A stretch of DNA of 6,249 bases. Source: an uncultured Opitutaceae bacterium. GTDB taxonomy: Bacteria > Verrucomicrobiota > Verrucomicrobiia > Opitutales > Opitutaceae. A program made the translations under genes and the position numbers. Below are positions 1-5,682 of this stretch, piece after piece. The stretch covers positions 1 through 6,249 of the forward strand of contig CAKZMS010000526.1 of the NCBI GenBank assembly GCA_937128785.1. Direction: 5' to 3'. Each line of letters starts with the position of its first letter. Position 1 is the first letter of the stretch. The notes under the pieces are model-generated. The model made no database searches. It was not told the origin of the DNA and saw only the letters and a program-made list of their open reading frames with translations.

Positions 1-783
1 CGCCTCGAGTTGGCTCGTTACTACTCGGATGTGGAACGCATGGACCAGCAGGTCGCGGCCACGTTGCAGGCGGCGGAGACACACCTGGGCCCTGAGACGA
101 TTATCATCTTCACCAGCGACCACGGAGCGCAGCTGCCTCACGGTAAATGGAGCAACTATGAAACGGGAGTCCTCACCCCGACCTTGGTGGTTTGGCCCGG
201 AGTCGTGGAGCCCGGCCGACGGATCAAGGCACTCGCGTCCTTTGGCGATGGGCTGCCGACCTTCATTGAGATCGCCGGCGGAGAACCGCCGGCGAGCGGA
301 TATGGCGCCGATCAAATCGACGGCCGTTCCCTCGTAAGTCTGCTGCGGGGAGAGACCGAGCATCATCGGGATTATGTGTTCAGCACCAATTCATCTGCGG
401 CGCATCACACCTATCCGCTGCGGTCCGTAACCGACGGGCGCTATCGCTACATCCGCAACGTTTTTCCAGAACTCAACTTCACCGTGCAGACCGACCACAA
501 TCCCAAGGGTGCGTCCCACCGTCTTTGGATTTCATGGGTGGAGGAGGCCCAAACCGATTCGGAGGCTGCGGCGTTCATTCGTGCCTACCACCAGCGCCCC
601 GCTGAGGAGCTTTATGATCTGCATGCTGATGGGACCGAAGAACACAATCTCGCCGGCGATCCCAATCACGTTCGGACGCTGAGGAAATTCCGCGCCATTA
701 CCGATAACTGGATCCGCCAGAGCGGCGATCAGCTCCTGATGTATGGTCGTCCCATGGACGTGTTGTTGCCCTTGGAAGACTAG
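1..783 (+). CDS. S1-family sulfatase, C-terminal part (5' end outside window)
   Basis: The frame is open from base 1 and ends at TAG 781-783, giving 260 codons of the 3' part of a type I (formylglycine-dependent) sulfatase. A TTG at position 10 is an internal codon, not a plausible start, because the preceding codons already read as the family helix leading to RYYSDVERMDQQV. Visible family features are the metal-site strand IIIFTSDHG (window codons 34-42), then HGKWSNYETG (47-56) with the conserved Lys, followed by P-x-L-V-V-W-P-G. The C-terminal subdomain has EELYDLHADGTEEHNLAGDP and a final tryptophan helix. The catalytic CxPSR/CxASR segment and any signal peptide would lie upstream and cannot be judged. 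The SDHG/GKW spacing recalls heparan-N-sulfatase-like bacterial sulfatases, but subfamily and substrate are inference. It is less similar to the two sulfatases downstream than they are to each other. It faces the aldo/keto reductase tail to tail. Confidence 0.93.
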   Translation, partial: RLELARYYSDVERMDQQVAATLQAAETHLGPETIIIFTSDHGAQLPHGKWSNYETGVLTPTLVVWPGVVEPGRRIKALASFGDGLPTFIEIAGGEPPASGYGADQIDGRSLVSLLRGETEHHRDYVFSTNSSAAHHTYPLRSVTDGRYRYIRNVFPELNFTVQTDHNPKGASHRLWISWVEEAQTDSEAAAFIRAYHQRPAEELYDLHADGTEEHNLAGDPNHVRTLRKFRAITDNWIRQSGDQLLMYGRPMDVLLPLED

Positions 784-840
784 GATGCGCTCCCGAACTA
801 CAGGCAACCAACCGACTTGAGGTGAGGTTGTGCGGGCTGG
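784..840. other. Convergent intergenic gap, no clear terminator
   Basis: This 57-bp gap separates the stop of the left sulfatase from the stop of the aldo/keto reductase on the other strand. A bidirectional terminator would be expected here. The only inverted repeat I can find is a weak CAACC/GGTTG pair with a long loop and no T-run on either strand, so I do not call an intrinsic terminator. Confidence 0.4.
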
Positions 841-1863
841 CTACCACCGGTATTGTTGGCGGCCAAAGTCGGAGAAATCCGCTTGGTAATAGGCGCTGGC
901 ATGCTCGCCCGGAGGGACGATTTGGTCGACGGCGGCTTCATCTTCAGGGGTGATCACGACCTCGAGTGACTTCAGATAGCTCTCCATGTGCTCCATCGTT
1001 CGGGGGCCTACAATCGGGCTGGTGACGCCGGGTTGGGCCATCGCCCAGGCCGTGGAAAATTCGGAGAGTCCGACTCCCTTGGCTTCCACGAGGGGTTTCA
1101 ATTGGTCGACGGCTTTCAAGGCATCCGCTTTGAGGCGCATGGCATGGCGCCAATTTCCAGCATCCGCATAACGGGAGTCTGCGGGAGCTTTGGCGGCATC
1201 GGTCTCGGTATATTTTCCGGAGAGTAAACCGCCGGCCAGAGGACCGAAGGGAAGCAGACCGAAGCCATAGGTTTGGGCCATCGGAATGAGTTCCCGCTCA
1301 ATTCGGCGGTCCAGGATGGAGTAGGGCGGTTGCTCGGTGACAAAACGGTTGAGGCCATACTCTTTGGCGGCCCAGAGGGATTCGACCAACTTCCAGGACA
1401 CAAAGAAGCTGGTGCCGATATAGCGGACCTTGCCCGCTCGGACTAGGTCATCGAGCGCCCGGAGCGACTCGTCGATCGCCACTTCGGAACGGGGGCGATG
1501 GAGCTGGTAGAGGTCGATATGATCCGTCTGCAGGCGTTTCAGGCTGGCCTCGCATTGCTCAATGATGTGGCGGCGTGAAATGCTCTCCATGTTGGGGTCG
1601 TCGTCCGCCATGGCTCCGTGCACTTTGGTGGCGAGAATTACGCGGTCGCGCTGGCCGTTTCGCTTCAGGGCCTCGCCCGTGACTTCTTCGCTCTTGCCCC
1701 GGGTGTAGACATTGGCGGTATCCAAAATATTGATCCCTGCTTCCAGAGCCTGGTCGATAATCCGGTAGGAATCTTCCGGGGAGGTTTTGTTGCCAAACAT
1801 CATGCAGCCCAGGGTGAGGGGGCTGACTTTGAGGCCGGTTCGGCCCAGGGGTCGGTATTTCAT
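841..1863 (-). CDS. Aldo/keto reductase family oxidoreductase
   Basis: A 340-residue protein, a normal length for a bacterial aldo/keto reductase, predicted to reduce an aldehyde or ketone (or oxidise an alcohol) with NAD(P)H in the cytoplasm. The N-terminus MKYRPLGRTGLKVSPLTLGC is the classic opening strand, so ATG 1863-1861 is a secure start even though no Shine-Dalgarno sequence precedes it. The catalytic tetrad is intact: Asp48 (NILDTANVY), Tyr53, Lys80 (ILATKVHG) and His122 (LYQLHRPR). Later family landmarks are GKVRYIGTS (144-152), the cofactor-loop GPLAGGLLSGKY (207-218) and SPIVGPRTMEHMES (282-295), which contributes to adenosine-phosphate binding. No signal peptide. It is the last gene of the minus-strand series, 227 bp after sulfatase B, with a REP-like pair in between, so co-transcription is uncertain. 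A role in converting a sugar or aldehyde released by the neighbouring enzymes is inference only. Confidence 0.93.
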   Translation of the reverse strand: MKYRPLGRTGLKVSPLTLGCMMFGNKTSPEDSYRIIDQALEAGINILDTANVYTRGKSEEVTGEALKRNGQRDRVILATKVHGAMADDDPNMESISRRHIIEQCEASLKRLQTDHIDLYQLHRPRSEVAIDESLRALDDLVRAGKVRYIGTSFFVSWKLVESLWAAKEYGLNRFVTEQPPYSILDRRIERELIPMAQTYGFGLLPFGPLAGGLLSGKYTETDAAKAPADSRYADAGNWRHAMRLKADALKAVDQLKPLVEAKGVGLSEFSTAWAMAQPGVTSPIVGPRTMEHMESYLKSLEVVITPEDEAAVDQIVPPGEHASAYYQADFSDFGRQQYRW

Positions 1864-2090
1864 TTGCGTAGTGATTTAACGGGAGAATGTGAGTCGATGG
1901 GGGCTCTTGCCTTGGGAAGATTAGACACGGCCAGAAGGCTAGGTAGGGCGTGACCGCCGGGCGCGCCGAGCGGTGGAGTGGTGTCGGTTACTCCGGAACC
2001 GGTCAGCTTGAAACCGGTCGGCCCTGCAGTCCGACCCTACCGTTAGCGGGAATCGATATATTGAAAACACAGCCTGCTCTCCCGGTTGTC
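1864..2090. other. Intergenic spacer between aldo/keto reductase and sulfatase B
   Basis: A 227-bp spacer between two co-directional minus-strand genes. Its main content is the REP-like pair at 1942-2041. The 78 bp next to the reductase start are the probable promoter/leader side, but I find no convincing -35/-10 pair or ribosome binding site. Between the two repeat units are two ACCGGT hexamers and a small CGGTT/AACCG hairpin. No credible small gene is present; the open frames here are continuations of antisense shadows. Confidence 0.5.
1942..2041. repeat. REP-like inverted pair, GGTAGGG family
   Basis: Two 26-nt units lie head to head: 1942-1967 on the plus strand and 2016-2041 on the minus strand, separated by 48 bp. 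Read 5'->3', both begin GGTAGGG. Bases 6-11 then pair with bases 21-26 to form a 6-bp stem closing a 9-nt loop (ACCGCCGGG versus ACTGCAGGG). The stems differ in sequence but both still pair: GGCGTG/CGCGCC (with one G-T wobble) in the first, GGTCGG/CCGACC in the second. Compensatory change in the stem with a fixed GGTAGGG head is typical of REP elements mobilised by RAYT (TnpA_REP) transposases. The paired opposite orientation matches a BIME-like arrangement. No RAYT gene is in the window. Effects on mRNA stability or termination between sulfatase B and the reductase are possible but unproven. Confidence 0.72.
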
Positions 2091-3659
2091 TTAATCAGCG
2101 GCCTGCGGATCTGGATCGGCCCAGTGGGGGAGCTCCAGCTTTCCTTCCTGCCAGCGTTCGTAGAGGTCGTTGAACGCATCGTTCGAGAAGCGGAATTTGT
2201 CGAAGTAGTCGGGATCACCGCTGGTGAGACGGCTGTCTCCCTCGGCCTCCAACAAGGCGAACATCCGTTCCTTCAGTTTCGTCTTCGTTGCAGCATGCAC
2301 CGGACTGCGCGCCAGGTCGGTTACATTGTCGGGGTCGTCGATCACGTTGTAGAGCTCCTCGGCGTCACGGCGTCCAAAGTTGAGGGGCCAATAGGCGTCG
2401 CCGTCCTTCCGGTTTCGATCGGCCAGCAGGGTGTCCTTGGTCGGGCTGCGATCCACGTCGAGGTAGCCCGTTTCGGGGTTTCCGGCGGGCCAACGTTCGG
2501 GGGCGAAGTTGTGCAGATACATGAATTCGCCGGAGACAATACCGCGGACGGGGTAACCCGCGTTGTGGGGCCGACCGGGGTCGTGGCGCTCGCGTCCGAT
2601 CAGCACGTAGTCGCGCGTGGAATCAATCTGACCGGAGGCCGTCGACTCGAGGAGAGGTAGGAGCGAGCGGCCGGAAGGTTCCGCCATGCCGGAGGCGACA
2701 TACTCCAGACCCGCCAGCTCCAGAAACGTGGGGGCGAAGTCGACAAAGCTCACGAAGTCGTCGATGACCCGACCCGGTTTCGCGATGCCGTCCGGCCAAT
2801 GGATGGCCAGCGGCAGGTGGTTGGCGATTTCGTAGCACTGACCCTTGGCGCGAGGGAAGGGCATCCCGTTGTCTGAGGTGACAATGACGACCGTGTTGTC
2901 CAATTCGCCGCGACGCTCGAGCTCGGCGAGGAACTTGCCGAGGTTGGTGTCGAAATACTCCACCTCGAAGGCGTAATCGAGCATGTCGTGTCGGACTTCC
3001 AAGGTATCAGGCCAGTAAGCGGGCACGGCGGGAAGATCCTCGACTTTCATGCCGCCGACCTTGGCGCCCGACATGTATTCATAGGCGCGGTGAGGCTGAT
3101 TACTGCCCCACCAGAAAAACCACGGCTCATCGCCCGTATCGTCGAGAAAGTCGGAAAAGTTGGCCACGTAGTCAGTGGCGTTGATTTGAGACGTGGGCGG
3201 GGTGAGTTTGTGCTTCTGGTAGGCCTTGCCGAGGAGTTGACGTTTCTTGCCGCTGGCGGTCTCAGCTACGCCCGGAACCCAACCCTTGCCGGTGTACCCG
3301 GTGGTGTAGCCGTTTTGCCCGAGAATCTCGGCGAACGAGGCAAACTGGTGGGGGAAATAGTTCCAGTGGACAAAACCTGATTCACCCACCCAGGGGTTCC
3401 GCCCGGTGATGATGCTGGCTCGTGATGCGGCACACTTGGCCACTGGCGTGTAAGCGCGGGTGAACAATACACCTTCGCGGGCGACTCGATCGAAGTTGGG
3501 CGTATCGATCCAAGTGCAGTCGTGAATACTGGCGTGCGGAAACGACCAGTCGTCGGCAATGGCGAAAAGGATGTTGGGTGGTTTGGCTGCGGCAGCGGCC
3601 AAACCGCCAAGTAGCAAGTAGCAAGTAACAAGTATCAAGAAAGAGCGCTTACGGTGCAT
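2091..3659 (-). CDS. Secreted S1-family sulfatase (sulfatase B, CAASR active site)
   Basis: A 522-residue arylsulfatase-fold enzyme that should hydrolyse a sulfate ester or sulfamate on a glycan outside the cytoplasm. Residues 1-25 form a clear Sec signal peptide: basic MHRKR, hydrophobic FLILVTCYLLLGGL, then an Ala-rich cleavage region before KPPNILF. This makes ATG 3659-3657 a good start despite no Shine-Dalgarno sequence. Metal-site Asp36-Asp37 lie in ADDW. The formylglycine motif is Cys76-Ala-Ala-Ser-Arg80 followed by ASIITGRN, the alanine variant of C-x-P/A-S-R. Other active-site candidates are Lys125 (YTGKGW), His190 (NQPHR), Asp263-Asn264 (TSDNG) and Lys272 (PRAKGQ). The C-terminal subdomain contains [12 protein letters not shown] and EELYNVIDDPDNVTDLA. 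The cysteine must be matured by FGE or an anSME encoded elsewhere. It is a close paralogue of sulfatase C, 239 bp upstream in the same direction. The motif style resembles N-sulfoglucosamine-sulfohydrolase-like proteins, but the substrate is unknown. Confidence 0.95.
   Translation of the reverse strand: MHRKRSFLILVTCYLLLGGLAAAAAKPPNILFAIADDWSFPHASIHDCTWIDTPNFDRVAREGVLFTRAYTPVAKCAASRASIITGRNPWVGESGFVHWNYFPHQFASFAEILGQNGYTTGYTGKGWVPGVAETASGKKRQLLGKAYQKHKLTPPTSQINATDYVANFSDFLDDTGDEPWFFWWGSNQPHRAYEYMSGAKVGGMKVEDLPAVPAYWPDTLEVRHDMLDYAFEVEYFDTNLGKFLAELERRGELDNTVVIVTSDNGMPFPRAKGQCYEIANHLPLAIHWPDGIAKPGRVIDDFVSFVDFAPTFLELAGLEYVASGMAEPSGRSLLPLLESTASGQIDSTRDYVLIGRERHDPGRPHNAGYPVRGIVSGEFMYLHNFAPERWPAGNPETGYLDVDRSPTKDTLLADRNRKDGDAYWPLNFGRRDAEELYNVIDDPDNVTDLARSPVHAATKTKLKERMFALLEAEGDSRLTSGDPDYFDKFRFSNDAFNDLYERWQEGKLELPHWADPDPQAAD
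3608..3639 (-). repeat. Imperfect heptanucleotide tandem repeat in signal-peptide codons
   Basis: On the plus strand four consecutive heptamers read CAAGTAG, CAAGTAG, CAAGTAA, CAAGTAT, followed by a partial CAAG. On the coding strand they are N-TACTTG units that encode the hydrophobic core of the sulfatase B signal peptide (about residues 7-17, including LILVTCYLLL). Because seven is not a multiple of three, gain or loss of one unit would shift the frame. The last base of the unit varies among copies, so the array is degenerate. Confidence 0.75.
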
Positions 3660-3898
3660 GGGGATAAAGGGAGTCGTTTACAGGAGCAGAGGGCAGCGGA
3701 GACGTCAGGTTGGGTAGTTTTTACAGAACGGAACCAAGACAACGAAGGGGGCAAAGAGGCAGGATTCCGGGGGCGCCGCCCCCGGCTACAATAAAAGCGG
3801 GTGGATGGCCTTGTAGCCGGGTGGGCTGAGCCCGGTGCTTTGGGGTGGCTTGGTTCACTTCGTTTTATTCTGTGAGGTAAATCCAGTGGAGAGGTATT
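3660..3898. other. Intergenic spacer between sulfatases B and C
   Basis: A 239-bp non-coding spacer between co-directional minus-strand genes. It contains the REP-like pair at 3767-3835. The 107 bp next to the sulfatase B start (3660-3766) should hold its promoter or leader, but I see no convincing promoter boxes or ribosome binding site; the bases just before the ATG are pyrimidine-rich on the coding strand. The 63 bp next to the sulfatase C stop show no hairpin plus T-run of their own, so any transcription stop would have to use the REP hairpins. Confidence 0.5.
3767..3835. repeat. REP-like inverted pair, TTGTAGCCGGG family
   Basis: Two 25-nt units face each other: 3767-3791 read on the minus strand and 3811-3835 on the plus strand, 19 bp apart. 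Both start TTGTAGCCGGG and end CCCGG, so the outermost 11 bp form a perfect inverted repeat (3781-3791 against 3811-3821). Each unit also folds by itself. The first has an 8-bp perfect stem CCGGGGGC/GCCCCCGG with a 3-nt loop; the second has a CCGGG/CCCGG stem around an imperfect interior (internal alternative GGGC/GCCC). This head-plus-hairpin architecture in opposite orientations is that of a REP doublet (BIME-like). It is unrelated in sequence to the GGTAGGG pair at 1942-2041. The strong G+C hairpin could act as a transcript 3'-end stabiliser for sulfatase C mRNA, which is inference. Confidence 0.75.
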
Positions 3899-5392
3899 TC
3901 ATTTACCCTCGGTCGTTTGGAAATCGGAGGGGTGGGCCCATTCGGGAGCGAAGGCTGCGCCGCGTTGGTGTTTTTCGTAAAATCCGCGCCACTTCTCGAT
4001 GGCAGGTGGGTATTCGTCGATCTGGGGGCCGTTGGTCAGTCGCGGATCGTTTTGCGCAGCAAGCGAGGCGAACAGACGGGCATGCATCGCCTCGCGGCGG
4101 TCCGTGTGTTGCGAGTGATCGGCGAGGTTGGTCAAACAATCCGGATCTGATGCGATGTGGTAGAGTTCCGTGGCCGGGCGTTTGCCGAAGGCGTTTTGCC
4201 AGTAGTGGGCCTGCTTCGGGTCTTCGCGCGACTGCAAGATGGCGGTCTTGGTGGGACTGCCATCGCAGTTTAAGTAGCCCGTTTCGGGATTTCCCGCCGG
4301 CCAGCGGTCGGGCTCGAAATTGTGGAGGTAGAGCCAGTCGCCTTCGCGCAGTCCGCGGATGGGATAGCCCGCGTCGAATGGGCGACCAACATCGTGACGT
4401 TCCTTGCCGATCAGCACGTGGTCCCGCGAGCTGGTGTCCTCTCCCTCGAAGCAATCGAACAACGACCTGCCCGGCGTGGTCGCCATCCCGGTGTCATTCC
4501 AGTTGATACCCGCCGCCGCCAGCAACGTCGGCGCGAAATCGATGAAACTCACAAAGTCGGTGATGGTGCGTCCCGGATCGGAGATCCCCGCCGGCCAGCG
4601 GATGGCGAGGGGCAGGTGATTGGAGATTTCGTATTCCTGTCCCTTGGCCCGCGGGAACGGCATGCCGTTGTCGGAGGTCACGACCACGATCGTGTTTTTC
4701 ATCTCACCACGGCGTTCCAGCTCGGCCAACATCCGACCTAGGTGAGCGTCAAAGTGCTCGGCTTCGAAGGCGTAGTCGAGCAGGTCGTTGCGCACCTCGT
4801 CATTGTCGGGCCAGATTCCGGGCACGTGGTCGATGTCGTCGATGGACTTTCCGCCGAGCTTCGCGCCGCTGCCGTAGGTGTAGGCGCGATGCGGTTCAAT
4901 GCATCCATACCAAAAGAACCACGGCTTGCCGTCGGGATTGTCGTCGAGAAAATCGGCAAAGTTCGCCGCGTAATCGTTGGGGCAGATGTCCGGAGTGGGG
5001 GGCTCCAGTTTCTGCTCGTCATAGCTGCGACCGATTAACGGACGATGCTCGCCGGCGGCGGTGAGCGCGATGCCTGGGGCCCAGCCTTTTTCCGTCAGTC
5101 CACAATGGTAGCCGTGCTCCGCGAGTGCCGCGGGGAAGGTCTTGAACTCAGGAGGAAAGAATCCGCCGTGGTTGCCGGCTTCCTTCAGCTGCCAGGAGTT
5201 GCGTCCGGTGAGGACGGCGGCACGGGAGGGGGCGCATTTCGCGTTCGGGGTGTAGGCGTGGTCGAACAACAGCCCCTCGGACGCCACGCGGTCAAACGCC
5301 GGCATGTGGACCCAGGAGCAACCGTAGGCGGCGGCGTGGCCGTAAGACCAGTCATCGGCGAGGGCGAAGAGGATGTTGGGGCGGTCAGTCAA
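3899..5392 (-). CDS. S1-family sulfatase (sulfatase C, CAPSR active site; start uncertain)
   Basis: A 497-residue sulfatase paralogous to sulfatase B along nearly its whole length; both share the block [14 protein letters not shown] and the block [12 protein letters not shown]. Metal-site Asp13-Asp14 lie in ADDW. The formylglycine motif is canonical, Cys53-Ala-Pro-Ser-Arg57 then AAVLTGRN. Further active-site candidates are Lys102 (TEKGW), His168 (EPHRAY), Asp241-Asn242 and Lys250. The C-terminal part has [20 protein letters not shown]. The start is weak: the first residues are encoded from TTG 5392-5390, no Shine-Dalgarno sequence precedes it, and the frame is open only back to a TGA at 5440-5438. 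The 15 intervening codons include two CTGs and read [14 protein letters not shown], which is not a convincing signal peptide. The enzyme therefore appears either cytoplasmic or missing its leader, unlike its paralogue. It is the first gene of the minus-strand series and divergent from the right-edge gene. Substrate unknown. Confidence 0.92.
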   Translation of the reverse strand: MTDRPNILFALADDWSYGHAAAYGCSWVHMPAFDRVASEGLLFDHAYTPNAKCAPSRAAVLTGRNSWQLKEAGNHGGFFPPEFKTFPAALAEHGYHCGLTEKGWAPGIALTAAGEHRPLIGRSYDEQKLEPPTPDICPNDYAANFADFLDDNPDGKPWFFWYGCIEPHRAYTYGSGAKLGGKSIDDIDHVPGIWPDNDEVRNDLLDYAFEAEHFDAHLGRMLAELERRGEMKNTIVVVTSDNGMPFPRAKGQEYEISNHLPLAIRWPAGISDPGRTITDFVSFIDFAPTLLAAAGINWNDTGMATTPGRSLFDCFEGEDTSSRDHVLIGKERHDVGRPFDAGYPIRGLREGDWLYLHNFEPDRWPAGNPETGYLNCDGSPTKTAILQSREDPKQAHYWQNAFGKRPATELYHIASDPDCLTNLADHSQHTDRREAMHARLFASLAAQNDPRLTNGPQIDEYPPAIEKWRGFYEKHQRGAAFAPEWAHPSDFQTTEGK

Positions 5393-5682
5393 AAAGGGGG
5401 AGGGAACTTGTGTATTCAGCAGGGCAAGGAGGTGGAATCATGGGAAAACAATCCCACCGGTTCGTTCGTTGGACCGTAACGGAAATCCCCGGTCGCGACC
5501 CTATGCGCGCAACGATGTGCATTTCACGAGCGTTGGCCCCGGGGCAGGTGTCGGTTCTGGTCTCGCCGCACCTTGGTCTGATGGCTGGTCCTTTCTGTCT
5601 GTTTCCCGCCCCGCAACCCCATTCCCCGTTACAGTCCTATCGGCGCCGGTTGGGCGATGTCGGGCAACGACCTTTGACTGCC
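5393..5682. other. Divergent intergenic region (or partly N-terminal coding)
   Basis: This 290-bp stretch lies between the divergent sulfatase C and right-edge genes and should contain promoters for both. I find no convincing -35/-10 pair on either strand. Notable contents are an AAGGAGGT box at 5426-5433, a perfect 10-bp palindrome GCCCCGGGGC at 5536-5545 and a weak CAACG/CGTTG inverted repeat at 5510-5535. The plus-strand frame of the right-edge gene stays open from ATG 5440, so 5440-5682 could be coding. However, its translation is rich in Pro and Arg without recognisable domain character. Confidence 0.4.
5426..5433 (+). promoter_or_regulatory. Candidate Shine-Dalgarno box before ATG 5440
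   Basis: AAGGAGGT is a full match to the anti-Shine-Dalgarno core. It sits at ideal spacing (7 nt from GGAGG) before ATG 5440, which is in the same open frame as the right-edge gene. No other gene in the window has such a site. It either marks the true start of that gene, 81 codons upstream of the ATG I prefer, or is coincidental. Confidence 0.4.

Noticed and set aside
784..840. Bidirectional terminator between the converging genes
   Set aside because: Only a 5-bp CAACC/GGTTG pair with a long loop and no T-tract is visible, too weak to call.
1950..2660. 236-codon plus-strand open frame opposite sulfatase B
   Set aside because: It lies mostly antisense to a strongly supported sulfatase. Its translation has no recognisable motif, and its length is explained by the G/C-rich codon bias of the opposite strand.
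3767..3785. The 8-bp G/C stem as an intrinsic terminator
   Set aside because: There is no T-run following the hairpin on either strand, and the hairpin is part of a repeated head-plus-stem unit, so REP-like repeat is the better description.
1942..3835. CRISPR-like or transposon terminal repeats formed by the two hairpin pairs
   Set aside because: The two pairs belong to different sequence families, there is no regular repeat-spacer structure, and the DNA between them encodes an ordinary sulfatase with no transposase.
3835..4506. 223-codon plus-strand open frame opposite the 3' part of sulfatase C
   Set aside because: Translation is Arg/Trp/Ser-rich with no domain pattern. It is antisense to conserved sulfatase sequence and starts inside the REP/spacer region.
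5385..5441. 18-codon minus-strand ORF (ATG 5441-5439) overlapping the sulfatase C start, as a possible leader peptide
   Set aside because: No ribosome binding site and no regulatory codon pattern. The overlap is more simply a chance frame or a sign of a disrupted N-terminus.
5536..5545. Perfect 10-bp palindrome GCCCCGGGGC as an operator
   Set aside because: A short G/C palindrome is easily expected by chance in this composition, and no second copy or regulator gene supports it.
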